This document shows positions 1 through 6,787 of a stretch of DNA of 41,747 nucleotides, piece by piece. This DNA comes from Alphaproteobacteria bacterium. Its GTDB lineage: Bacteria; Myxococcota_A; UBA796; GCA-2862545. Position 1 is the stretch's first letter. Each line of letters opens with the position of its first letter. The translations under genes were made by a program, and so were the position numbers. The notes below the pieces were generated by a model, which ran no database searches, had not been told where the DNA came from, and was given only the letters and a program-made list of their open reading frames with translations. The DNA is taken from contig JACKEQ010000041.1 in assembly GCA_020632885.1 (NCBI GenBank), positions 1 through 41,747 of the forward strand, written 5' to 3'.

Positions 1-200
1 TGCCGCAGGGACATGAGCACGCGGCACTCGCGTGCGAACCGCTCCTCGGAGCTGGTGCCGCGGGCGGCGAGCAGCTTCACGGCCACCAGGCAGTCGCCCT
101 TGTAGCGCGCGAGGTACACGCTCCCGACGCCGTCCCGTCCGAGGTTCTTGACGATCTCGAAGGTGTCGTCGATCCGGAGGCCGGACGCGTTCGGGCCCAT
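1..200 (-). CDS. Ser/Thr protein kinase, N-terminal part (cut by window edge)
   Basis: Reading leftwards from an ATG at 200, the frame is open to the window edge (66 codons). The visible part is the start of a Hanks-type Ser/Thr kinase N-lobe: a glycine-rich loop LGRDGVGSVYLAR at about residues 20-32, the VAVKLL strand with the ATP-binding lysine at residue 42, and a candidate helix-C glutamate at residue 58 (ARECRVLMSL). The loop has Asp where the second glycine is usual, which is tolerated in many bacterial kinases. The gene starts 8 bp after the stop of the HDOD gene on the same strand, so the two probably form one transcript. Catalytic loop, membrane segment and sensor part lie outside the window, so the target and activity cannot be judged. 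Confidence 0.85.
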   Translation of the reverse strand, partial: MGPNASGLRIDDTFEIVKNLGRDGVGSVYLARYKGDCLVAVKLLAARGTSSEERFARECRVLMSLR

Positions 201-208
201 GGCAGTGC

Positions 209-1138
209 CTACGCGAAGATCGCGAGGGTCTCGGCGCGCGCACCCTCGAGCATGCGCCAGAGGGTGGTGACCCGGTGCTCGGAGAGCCCGGCCCACTCGC
301 CCTCTGGACCTTCGGTGAGCTCACGCCAGGTGGGATCCTGCTCGGGGTTCTCCATGGCGTCGCAGATGTGGTCCGCGAACCGGAGGACCGCGAGCTGGGT
401 GGCCACCTCGCCCCCACCGCTCCACGCACGCGCGGGGTGGTGGTGCCAGGCCACGAGCTTCGGCACGGGCTCCATCATGCCCCAGGCCTTGAGCACGTGA
501 CCGCCGAGCACCGCGTGGTCGAAGCCGAGGGTCTCGCGCTCGATGAGCGGCACCTCGTCCTTCCCGCGGCTCTCGAGCTTGGCGTACTCGATCTCGCCCG
601 ACTCCATGAGGAGCATGCGTCCGGCGTCGTGCAGGAGGCCCGCCACGAAGAGCGAGCCTGGCGGTATGCCGACGACCCCCGCGAGCACGCGGCTGATCGC
701 GGCCGTGCCGGCGCAGTGATCGCGGCAGCGGCGCGCGAGGCGCCCGCGTCCGTTGAGGAGCTGGAGGGTCGCGAGGCCCATCACGAGCTCGCGGACGCGC
801 TGGCCACCGAGCTTCACGACGGCCTCGCGGACGTCCTGGCTGGTGCGTCCGTTGGCCGCGTAGAACGTGGAGTTGGCGATCTTGAGGAGCGTCGCCGCCA
901 GGGACGGGTCGCTCTCCATCATCGTGGCCACGCGGTGCGTGCTCCAGTCCTCCACGGAGAGCTCGGCGACGATGCGCCGGGCGACCGCCGGGAAGGGCTT
1001 CAGGCCGGTGATCCGCGCCACCTCGGCCGCGAGGCTGCTCGCGGCCGCCTGATCCGCGGACTCTCCGTCGTCGAGCCCGAACCAGAGGTCCTCGTCGATG
1101 CCCTCGAACAGGTCGTCTTCTTCAGCGTGCAGGTCCAT
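209..1138 (-). CDS. HDOD domain signalling protein
   Basis: The 309-residue protein has an acidic N-terminus (about 30 residues) followed by an HDOD domain over roughly residues 35-240. Landmarks are the LKPFPAVARRI opening, the segment ESDPSLAATLLKIANS, the LLHDAGRMLL segment, which keeps an HD pair, and the later HAVLGGHVLKAWG. HDOD domains are HD-fold modules that usually act as non-enzymatic regulators in bacterial signalling. Here HD is retained but the full metal set of a phosphohydrolase is not evident. A purine-rich Shine-Dalgarno (GGGAGAAG) lies just before the ATG at 1138. A Ser/Thr kinase follows 8 bp downstream. The gene is divergent from a signalling operon that encodes a second HDOD protein, which suggests a shared pathway, though this is inference from position. 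Confidence 0.85.
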   Translation of the reverse strand: MDLHAEEDDLFEGIDEDLWFGLDDGESADQAAASSLAAEVARITGLKPFPAVARRIVAELSVEDWSTHRVATMMESDPSLAATLLKIANSTFYAANGRTSQDVREAVVKLGGQRVRELVMGLATLQLLNGRGRLARRCRDHCAGTAAISRVLAGVVGIPPGSLFVAGLLHDAGRMLLMESGEIEYAKLESRGKDEVPLIERETLGFDHAVLGGHVLKAWGMMEPVPKLVAWHHHPARAWSGGGEVATQLAVLRFADHICDAMENPEQDPTWRELTEGPEGEWAGLSEHRVTTLWRMLEGARAETLAIFA

Positions 1139-1257
1139 GGCTTCTCCCTCGCAGCCCCCATCGGGACCCCTGCGCGGTTCTTTAGGGGTGCCGTGGGGGG
1201 CGATCCGAAGCTCAACCCGCCCCCCAGGCGTGCCGACCGGGGTCGCGGGAGGTGCCG

Positions 1258-2562
1258 ATGCCCACCGAACAGCTCACGGGTACGCGCCGCTTTCGCACAC
1301 AGGTCTACGACGTGATCCCGGGAACGCTGCCGCAACGGGCGCTGGTGGCCCTGTCGCCACTGCTGGTGGGGACGGGCGTGTGGGGCCTCCTGTCCACGAA
1401 CTATGCGGCCACGCTCACGATGTTGTTCCTGGGCTCGCTGTTCGCGCTCTCGCCGCGCCTCGTGGCCACCCAGGGCACGGCGATCGCCGGCCAGGTCCTC
1501 TGCGCGGCGATCGTGGCGGCCTCCGTGCTGCCCGTGGCCGTGGCGGGTGCCCCGGCAGGGTTGCTGCTCCTCCTCGGTTCCGTGCCCTTCGTGGCGTACG
1601 CGTGGCTGGGCACGAAGGACGCCCTGCAGTGGGCCGCCGGTCCGGGTGCGGTGGTGGCGCTCCTCGGGGTGCGCGCGGGTGCGCTCGGCGATCTCGAGGC
1701 GGCCGCGTGGTGCGGTGTCGCCGGGCTGTCGATCGCCTCGGGCACCGGGTTCGCGTACGCCTTCCGCGACGCGATGAGCACCGCGTCCAAGGGGGCCGAC
1801 CCCCGGCAGCCGAGTCTGGAGCGCGAGTACCACGCGGTGCTCGAGGCCCTGGAGATGGCGCTGGGGACGAGCGCCAAGAAGGATCGCTTCCTCGCCCTGA
1901 TGAGCTTCGAGCTCCGCACGCCGCTCACGGCCATCATGGGGTACTCGGAGCTCCTCGGTGAGGTCCTCGAGGACATCGGCACCGAGCACGACGTCCGGGA
2001 GACCCGGGCCATCGAGGACTCCAGCCGCCGTCTGCTCCACGTGGTGGACGACATCCTCGATCTCTCGCAGATCACGGAGGGCACGCTCGAGCTCCGGTCG
2101 GCGCCGGTGGACCTCCAGGCCGTCGTGAAGCTCGGTCTACAGCAGGCCATGCGCGACCACACGAGCGTTCGGCTCTCCGCGGAGGTCGCCCAGACGGGCC
2201 TGGTGTTCGCCGACCAGGCCCGGGTGGGACGTCTGGTGTCCAACCTCGCTTCCCAGGCGCTCAAGGGCGCTGTCGCGGGGGACACGCTGCGCGTGCTGCT
2301 CACGAGCCGCGTGCGCGCGGCGTCTCTCGTGGTGGAGGGTCCGCCCGACCGCGTGGAGCACGACGACGTGCGCAGGCTCCGCGAGGGTCTGCAGCAGCCC
2401 ATCGACGAGCGGCCCATCCAGCTCGGCCTGGAGCTGACCATGGCGGACGCCCTGCTGCGCGCGATGGGCGGCGATCTCGTCATCGAGCGGGGGCCCCGAG
2501 CGCAGATCCGCTTCCTGGCCACCCTGCCCCTCGAGCCGGCGTTCGAGAACAGCGCCGGATGA
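1258..2562 (+). CDS. Membrane histidine-kinase-like protein lacking the phospho-His (pseudokinase)
   Basis: I chose the ATG at 1258, 5 nt after GGGAGG (1247-1252); a GTG at 1252 is in frame but lies inside the Shine-Dalgarno. The 434-residue protein has several hydrophobic segments in about residues 30-170, a linker, then a dimerisation/phosphoacceptor helix pair of HisKA type. In the H-box the sequence reads LMSFELRTPLTAI: the invariant His is Phe (TTC codon, 1906-1908, residue 217). The ATPase region is also degraded. The N-box reads LVSNLASQALKG, with Gln at the Mg-binding Asn, and no DxGxG box is visible (VVEGPPDRVEHDD instead). The fold is probably retained, but autophosphorylation is not expected. 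As first gene of the operon, it may serve as membrane scaffold or inhibitor for the competent PAS kinase two genes on. Confidence 0.85.
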   Translation: MPTEQLTGTRRFRTQVYDVIPGTLPQRALVALSPLLVGTGVWGLLSTNYAATLTMLFLGSLFALSPRLVATQGTAIAGQVLCAAIVAASVLPVAVAGAPAGLLLLLGSVPFVAYAWLGTKDALQWAAGPGAVVALLGVRAGALGDLEAAAWCGVAGLSIASGTGFAYAFRDAMSTASKGADPRQPSLEREYHAVLEALEMALGTSAKKDRFLALMSFELRTPLTAIMGYSELLGEVLEDIGTEHDVRETRAIEDSSRRLLHVVDDILDLSQITEGTLELRSAPVDLQAVVKLGLQQAMRDHTSVRLSAEVAQTGLVFADQARVGRLVSNLASQALKGAVAGDTLRVLLTSRVRAASLVVEGPPDRVEHDDVRRLREGLQQPIDERPIQLGLELTMADALLRAMGGDLVIERGPRAQIRFLATLPLEPAFENSAG

Positions 2563-2608
2563 GCAGAAACCCTTCAGGGACCCCCCGCGACCTGCCGATG
2601 GAGCCCAC

Positions 2609-3364
2609 ATGAGCACCGTCCTCGACGACCCCGACCGTCTCGATCTCACCGGCACCATCCAGATCTCGCGCTCGGATCCCGAGCGCTGGGTGCGGCGCGC
2701 CCGGATCTCGATCAGCATGGGTGAGCTGGAGCAGGCGCGGGAGGATCTGCACATCGCGCTGCAGCTCGACCCCGACTGCCTCGAGGCCCGCCTGGAGCTG
2801 CTCCGGGTGGACGCCCAGCTCGACCGACTCCAGGAGGAGCTGTACGACCAGGACCCCTGGATGGCCGTCAGTGTGCACGGCCCCGGCCAGGGGCTCACCG
2901 GCCGGCGGCGCGCGTTCTTCGAGGCCAACGTCGCCACCACGTGCCCGACCATCGCCGCCGTCGAGGCGATCGCGAGCTGGGTCGGACGGCAGACGGTCCT
3001 CGAGGTGGGTGCGGGTCGCGGGCTCTGGTCGCGGCTCCTGGCCGACCGTGGTGTCGAGATGCTCACCACGGAGTCCCCGCGGCGCCTGGACGATCTGTCC
3101 ACCTGGACCCATGTGCTTGCCCTCGAGCCCGAGCGCGCCGTGACGGCCCTCTCGGCCGAGGTGCTGCTCGTGGACGCCCACAGCGGCGTGCTCCCGGACG
3201 TGCTCGCCCGCTTCCGGGGGCGCGCGGCCGTCGTGCTCTCCACGGGGAGCACGGCGCTGGAGGAGGGCCTCGCGGCCTCCTGGAGCTGCGTGCAGACCGT
3301 GCGCCTGCCGAGCTTCGGCGAGCGGCCCGAGCGGCTGCGCTTCTTCGTGCGGAGGCACCCATGA
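2609..3364 (+). CDS. TPR / SAM-methyltransferase-like protein
   Basis: The 251-residue protein has one or two TPR-like helices at about residues 25-75 (ERWVRRARISISMGELEQA, then ALQLDPDCLEARLELL). A Rossmann segment follows, with the glycine-rich motif VLEVGAGRGLW at residues 130-140 that matches SAM motif I of class I methyltransferases. Later motifs are weak: LLVDAHSGVLPDVL could be the motif IV region, and no specific substrate motif is recognised. The ATG at 2609 has GGAG 6 nt upstream, and the stop overlaps the next start as ATGA. Chemotaxis methyltransferase or a non-catalytic SAM sensor are possible; I cannot assign a substrate. Its place between two kinase-type genes suggests a signalling role. 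Confidence 0.6.
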   Translation: MSTVLDDPDRLDLTGTIQISRSDPERWVRRARISISMGELEQAREDLHIALQLDPDCLEARLELLRVDAQLDRLQEELYDQDPWMAVSVHGPGQGLTGRRRAFFEANVATTCPTIAAVEAIASWVGRQTVLEVGAGRGLWSRLLADRGVEMLTTESPRRLDDLSTWTHVLALEPERAVTALSAEVLLVDAHSGVLPDVLARFRGRAAVVLSTGSTALEEGLAASWSCVQTVRLPSFGERPERLRFFVRRHP

Positions 3365-4629
3365 CCGCCAACGGCGCGCTCTTCGGGCGTCTCACCGATG
3401 CGGACGACGAGCGCGTGGAGCTGCTCCGGTCCGTGATCGACTGCATGCCCAGCGGGGTCGTCGTGGTGGACATGGACGGCGACCTGGTGCTGTACAACGC
3501 GGCCGCCCGCAACGCCCTCGCCAGCCGGTTCGTGCCGCTCGAGGTGTGCTGGCCGGACCGTGAGGTGTTCGACATCGAGGGGACCCGGCGCCTGGAGCCG
3601 TCCGAGCTTCCCCTGGCCCGGGCGCTCCAGGGCGAGATCTGCGACGACGTCGAGCTCACCGTGCGCACCAAGGCCAACAAGACGGCCATGCTGCGCGTGA
3701 ACGCGCGCCCGATGCTGCAGATCGCGCGGGGGACCCTCTGGGCCGTCGCGGTGTTCCAGGACATCGGCGAGGAGATCGACGCGGCCCGCCACCAGCGCGA
3801 GCTCGAGCGTCAGCTCGCCCAGGCCCAGAAGATGGAGTCGCTCGGGCAGCTCGCCTCGGGCATCGCCCACGAGATCAACACGCCCACCCAGTACATCTCG
3901 GACAACGTGCGCTTCCTCTCCGACGCCTTCGAGGCCATGGCCCGCTACCAGGGCGAGGTGGCCGCGGTGGTGGCGGACGGGGCGGTGGAGGCCGAGGCGG
4001 CCGAGCGGCTCGACGGGGCCAGGGAGGACGCCGAGCTCGAGTTCTACGCGGAGGAGGTGCCCGCTGCGATCCGCCAGTCGCTCGAGGGCCTGGACCGCGT
4101 GGCGAGCATCGTGCGGGCCATGAAGGAGTACGCGCATCCCTGCGACACCAAGGAGCCCACGGACCTCGACCACGTCGTGAAGACCACCGTGGCGATGTCG
4201 AAGAACGAGTACAAGTACGTGGCCGACCTGGAGCTCGAGCTCGCGGGCGACCTGCCGAAGGTGGCGTGCGTGGCGGGCGAGATCAGCCAGGTCCTCCTGA
4301 ACCTCGTGGTGAACGCGGCCCACGCCATCGCGGAAGCGGGCCGTGAGCGCGGGGTGATCCGCATCCGCACCTCCGCTGTGGACGACGGTGTGCAGCTCGA
4401 GGTCACCGACAACGGCGTCGGCGTGCCGGAGCATCTGAGCGAGCGCATCTTCGATCCGTTCTTCACCACGAAAGCCGTGGGGAAGGGCACCGGCCAGGGG
4501 CTGGCGCTGGCCTTCGACGTGGTGGTCCGCAAGCACGGTGGCCGCCTCGACGTCCGCTCCACGCAGGGGGAGGGGAGCACCTTCACCGTGTTCGTGCCGC
4601 GCAACGCGCGCGAGGCCCCGGCAGCCTGA
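3361..4629 (+). CDS. PAS-domain sensor histidine kinase (soluble)
   Basis: The 422-residue protein starts at an ATG that overlaps the preceding stop (ATGA). No membrane segment is visible. Residues about 18-140 form a PAS domain (VIDCMPSGVVVVDMDGDLVL to AVAVFQDIGEEID), followed by a coiled linker rich in Gln/Glu. The H-box is LASGIAHEINTPTQYI with His170, the AHEINTP subtype. An unusual, long helical insert (about residues 190-245) follows. The ATPase domain has N-box VLLNLVVNAAHAI, G1 VTDNGVGVP, F-box IFDPFFTTK and G2 GTGQGLALA. All residues needed for autophosphorylation are present, in contrast with the first gene of the operon. It is the only competent kinase of the operon and the obvious donor for the two receivers downstream. 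Confidence 0.93.
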   Translation: MTANGALFGRLTDADDERVELLRSVIDCMPSGVVVVDMDGDLVLYNAAARNALASRFVPLEVCWPDREVFDIEGTRRLEPSELPLARALQGEICDDVELTVRTKANKTAMLRVNARPMLQIARGTLWAVAVFQDIGEEIDAARHQRELERQLAQAQKMESLGQLASGIAHEINTPTQYISDNVRFLSDAFEAMARYQGEVAAVVADGAVEAEAAERLDGAREDAELEFYAEEVPAAIRQSLEGLDRVASIVRAMKEYAHPCDTKEPTDLDHVVKTTVAMSKNEYKYVADLELELAGDLPKVACVAGEISQVLLNLVVNAAHAIAEAGRERGVIRIRTSAVDDGVQLEVTDNGVGVPEHLSERIFDPFFTTKAVGKGTGQGLALAFDVVVRKHGGRLDVRSTQGEGSTFTVFVPRNAREAPAA

Positions 4630-5672
4630 TGCGGGTCCTCTTCGTCGACGACGAGCCCAACGTCCTGGCCGGCATCCGCAGGATGCTCCGTCCGCGACGC
4701 CACGACTGGGACATGCGCTTCGTGACCTCGGGGCCCGAGGCCCTGGAGGCACTGGCCGCCGAACCCGCCGATCTGGTGGTGAGCGACATCCGGATGCCGG
4801 GCATGTCGGGCGTGCAGCTCCTCAAGGAGGTCCGTGCTCGCTGGCCGGCCACCCTGCGGATGGTGCTCTCCGGAGAGTCCGACCGCGACGCGCTCCTGCG
4901 CTCCGTCGGCCCGACGCACCAGTACCTCTACAAGCCCTGCAGGCCCGACGCGCTCATCGCCGCCCTCGAGCGCATGGACGCCATGCTGGACCTCCTGCAG
5001 GGCGCGCAGATCCGGGCCTTCGCGGGGACGTTCGACAGCGTGCCCACCCCGAGCAGCGCCTATGCGGAGGCCATGGCGGTGCTCGACGACCCCGAGGGGA
5101 CGCCCGCGCGGCTTGCCGCCGTCATCGGCGGGGACGCCGGGATGAGCACCGCGGTGCTGCGGGTCGCGAACTCCGCCTACGTGGGGCTGTCGACGCCCGT
5201 GGCCTCCGTGCAGCGCGCCATCACGCTGCTCGGCATGGACATGGTCCGCGCGCTCCTCACGGTGGCCGGGGTGCTGCGGAGCGGCTCGGATCATCCCGCT
5301 GTCGGTCGTGTCCTGGCCGGGGGTCGGGATGCCGTGGAGCGCGTCCGGCCGTTCCTCGTGGACGTGGATCCGGAGGTCGCCCAGCAGACCGAGCTCGCCG
5401 CGATGCTCCGGGACGTGGGCGCCCTCGTGCTCCTCGGCGAAGCACCGGAGGACTACGCCCCGCTGCTCGACCTGCCGGCCGAGGAGCGCGCGCGCGAGGA
5501 ACGCGCCCGCTACGGCGCATCCTCCGCGGTGGTCGGCGGCTATCTGCTCGGCGTGTGGGGGCTCCCGGCACCCGTGATGGTCGCCGTGGCCCGCCAGACC
5601 GAGCCGCCCCTCGAGGACGGCACGCCCCAGGCGCTCCTCGCCAGGGCCCTCGCACCCAGGGAGGCTGCATGA
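4629..5672 (+). CDS. Response regulator with HDOD output (REC-HDOD)
   Basis: The start overlaps the kinase stop by one base (TGATG), implying translational coupling. Residues 1-120 are a receiver domain: acidic pair D7/D8, phospho-acceptor Asp53 in VVSDIRMPG, the usual Ser of MVLSGES and Lys in YLYKPCRPD. Residues about 130-345 are an HDOD domain (VPTPSSAYAEAMAVLDDP, GGDAGMSTAVLRVANSAYVG, VQRAITLLGMDMVRALL). The canonical HD pair is gone (MLRDVGALVLLG in its place), so a regulatory rather than hydrolytic output is expected. The receiver closely resembles that of the next gene (shared LFVDDEPNVL.GIRR), so the two probably arose by duplication and compete for the same kinase. Confidence 0.92.
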   Translation: MRVLFVDDEPNVLAGIRRMLRPRRHDWDMRFVTSGPEALEALAAEPADLVVSDIRMPGMSGVQLLKEVRARWPATLRMVLSGESDRDALLRSVGPTHQYLYKPCRPDALIAALERMDAMLDLLQGAQIRAFAGTFDSVPTPSSAYAEAMAVLDDPEGTPARLAAVIGGDAGMSTAVLRVANSAYVGLSTPVASVQRAITLLGMDMVRALLTVAGVLRSGSDHPAVGRVLAGGRDAVERVRPFLVDVDPEVAQQTELAAMLRDVGALVLLGEAPEDYAPLLDLPAEERAREERARYGASSAVVGGYLLGVWGLPAPVMVAVARQTEPPLEDGTPQALLARALAPREAA

Positions 5673-6787
5673 GCTTCGACGTGCTCTTCGTCGACGACGA
5701 GCCGAACGTCCTCTCCGGGATCCGGCGCCAGCTGCGACGCCAGTTCTCGGTGGACACGGCCGTGGGACCGGAGGAGGGCCTGGCCAAGCTGGAGACGGCG
5801 ACCTACCCCGTGATCGTGACGGACATGCGCATGCCCGGCATGAACGGTGCGGAGTTCCTCATCCGCGCGCGCCGCATGCAGCCCCACGCCGTGCGCATGG
5901 TGCTCTCGGGCGAGGCGAGCATCGACGCGGCGATCCAGGCCGTGAACGACGGGTCGATCTTCCGCTACCTCCGCAAGCCCACCGACCCCGAGGCCCTGGC
6001 GGGCGGCGTGCGCGAGGCCCTCGAGCGCTTCCAGCGGGACGCCCGGGAGCGGGATCTGCTCGAGAAGACGCTGGGTGGCGCGGTCTCCACGCTCACCGAG
6101 GTGCTCCAGCTGGCGCACCCGATCGCCTTCCGGACCACCAGCCGGGTCGTGCGCATCGCGACGGCCATGGGCGACGCGCTCGGCATGGAGCCCGCATGGG
6201 AGCTGAAGGTGGCGGCATCCCTCGTGTTCATCGGGTGCATCGCGGTGTCGGAGCGCGAGCTCCAGGAGGCGATCGTGGCGGAGACGCCGAGCGAGGCCTT
6301 CGTGAAGCACGCGGCCATCGGGCAGGAGCTCCTGGCCAGGATCCCGCGGCTCGAGAACGCGGCGGCCATGGTGGGGGCCCACCTGGTGCGCCCGACCCGC
6401 GAGGAGCTCGAGGCCTTCGACTCCCTGGCGCCGTTCCGGAAGGGCGCCATCGTGCTCGGGCTCGCCGTGGAGGCGGACCGGCTCGCCACGCTCGGCATGA
6501 CGAAGGGCCAGCTCCTCCTGAAGCTCGAGAAGCGCCTGACTCCCCGCATCCTCAAGGCGCTCTCGGGCGCCCGCATCGCCGCCGAGGGCGAGATGGAGGA
6601 GCGCACCCTCCGGGTCTCCGATCTGGAGGTGGGCATGATCGCGCTCGAGCCCATCGAGACGGTCGCGGGGCTCAAGCTCGTGAGCCGGGACGCGGAGATC
6701 ACGAACCCCATGCGCACGCGCATCCTGAACTTCCATCAGTCCGTGGGGTGCAGGGAGCCCGTGCGGGTCGGGGTCCCCCGCATCTAG
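5669..6787 (+). CDS. Response regulator with degenerate HD-GYP-like output
   Basis: The ATG at 5669 overlaps the preceding stop (ATGA); product 372 residues. Residues 1-120 are a receiver with Asp52 (VTDMRMPGMNG) and Lys in RYLRKPTDP. After a helical linker comes an HD-GYP-type all-helical domain (about residues 150-300). Where HD-GYP enzymes have LLHDIGK this protein has SLVFIGC (residues 184-190; His and Asp replaced by Val186 and Phe187). The later HAAIGQELLARIPRLENAA keeps the first helix pattern, but HHE and GYP are lost (GAHLVRPTREE). So it is unlikely to cleave cyclic di-GMP, and a binding or scaffolding role is plausible. The C-terminal 60 residues (LRVSDLEVGMIALEPI) match a small domain often attached to such regulators. 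Its stop shares CTAG with the convergent gene. Confidence 0.88.
   Translation: MSFDVLFVDDEPNVLSGIRRQLRRQFSVDTAVGPEEGLAKLETATYPVIVTDMRMPGMNGAEFLIRARRMQPHAVRMVLSGEASIDAAIQAVNDGSIFRYLRKPTDPEALAGGVREALERFQRDARERDLLEKTLGGAVSTLTEVLQLAHPIAFRTTSRVVRIATAMGDALGMEPAWELKVAASLVFIGCIAVSERELQEAIVAETPSEAFVKHAAIGQELLARIPRLENAAAMVGAHLVRPTREELEAFDSLAPFRKGAIVLGLAVEADRLATLGMTKGQLLLKLEKRLTPRILKALSGARIAAEGEMEERTLRVSDLEVGMIALEPIETVAGLKLVSRDAEITNPMRTRILNFHQSVGCREPVRVGVPRI

Noticed and set aside
2598..2612. Four-codon mini-ORF overlapping the TPR/methyltransferase-like start
   Set aside because: It has no ribosome site of its own, unlike the one at 34165; probably chance.
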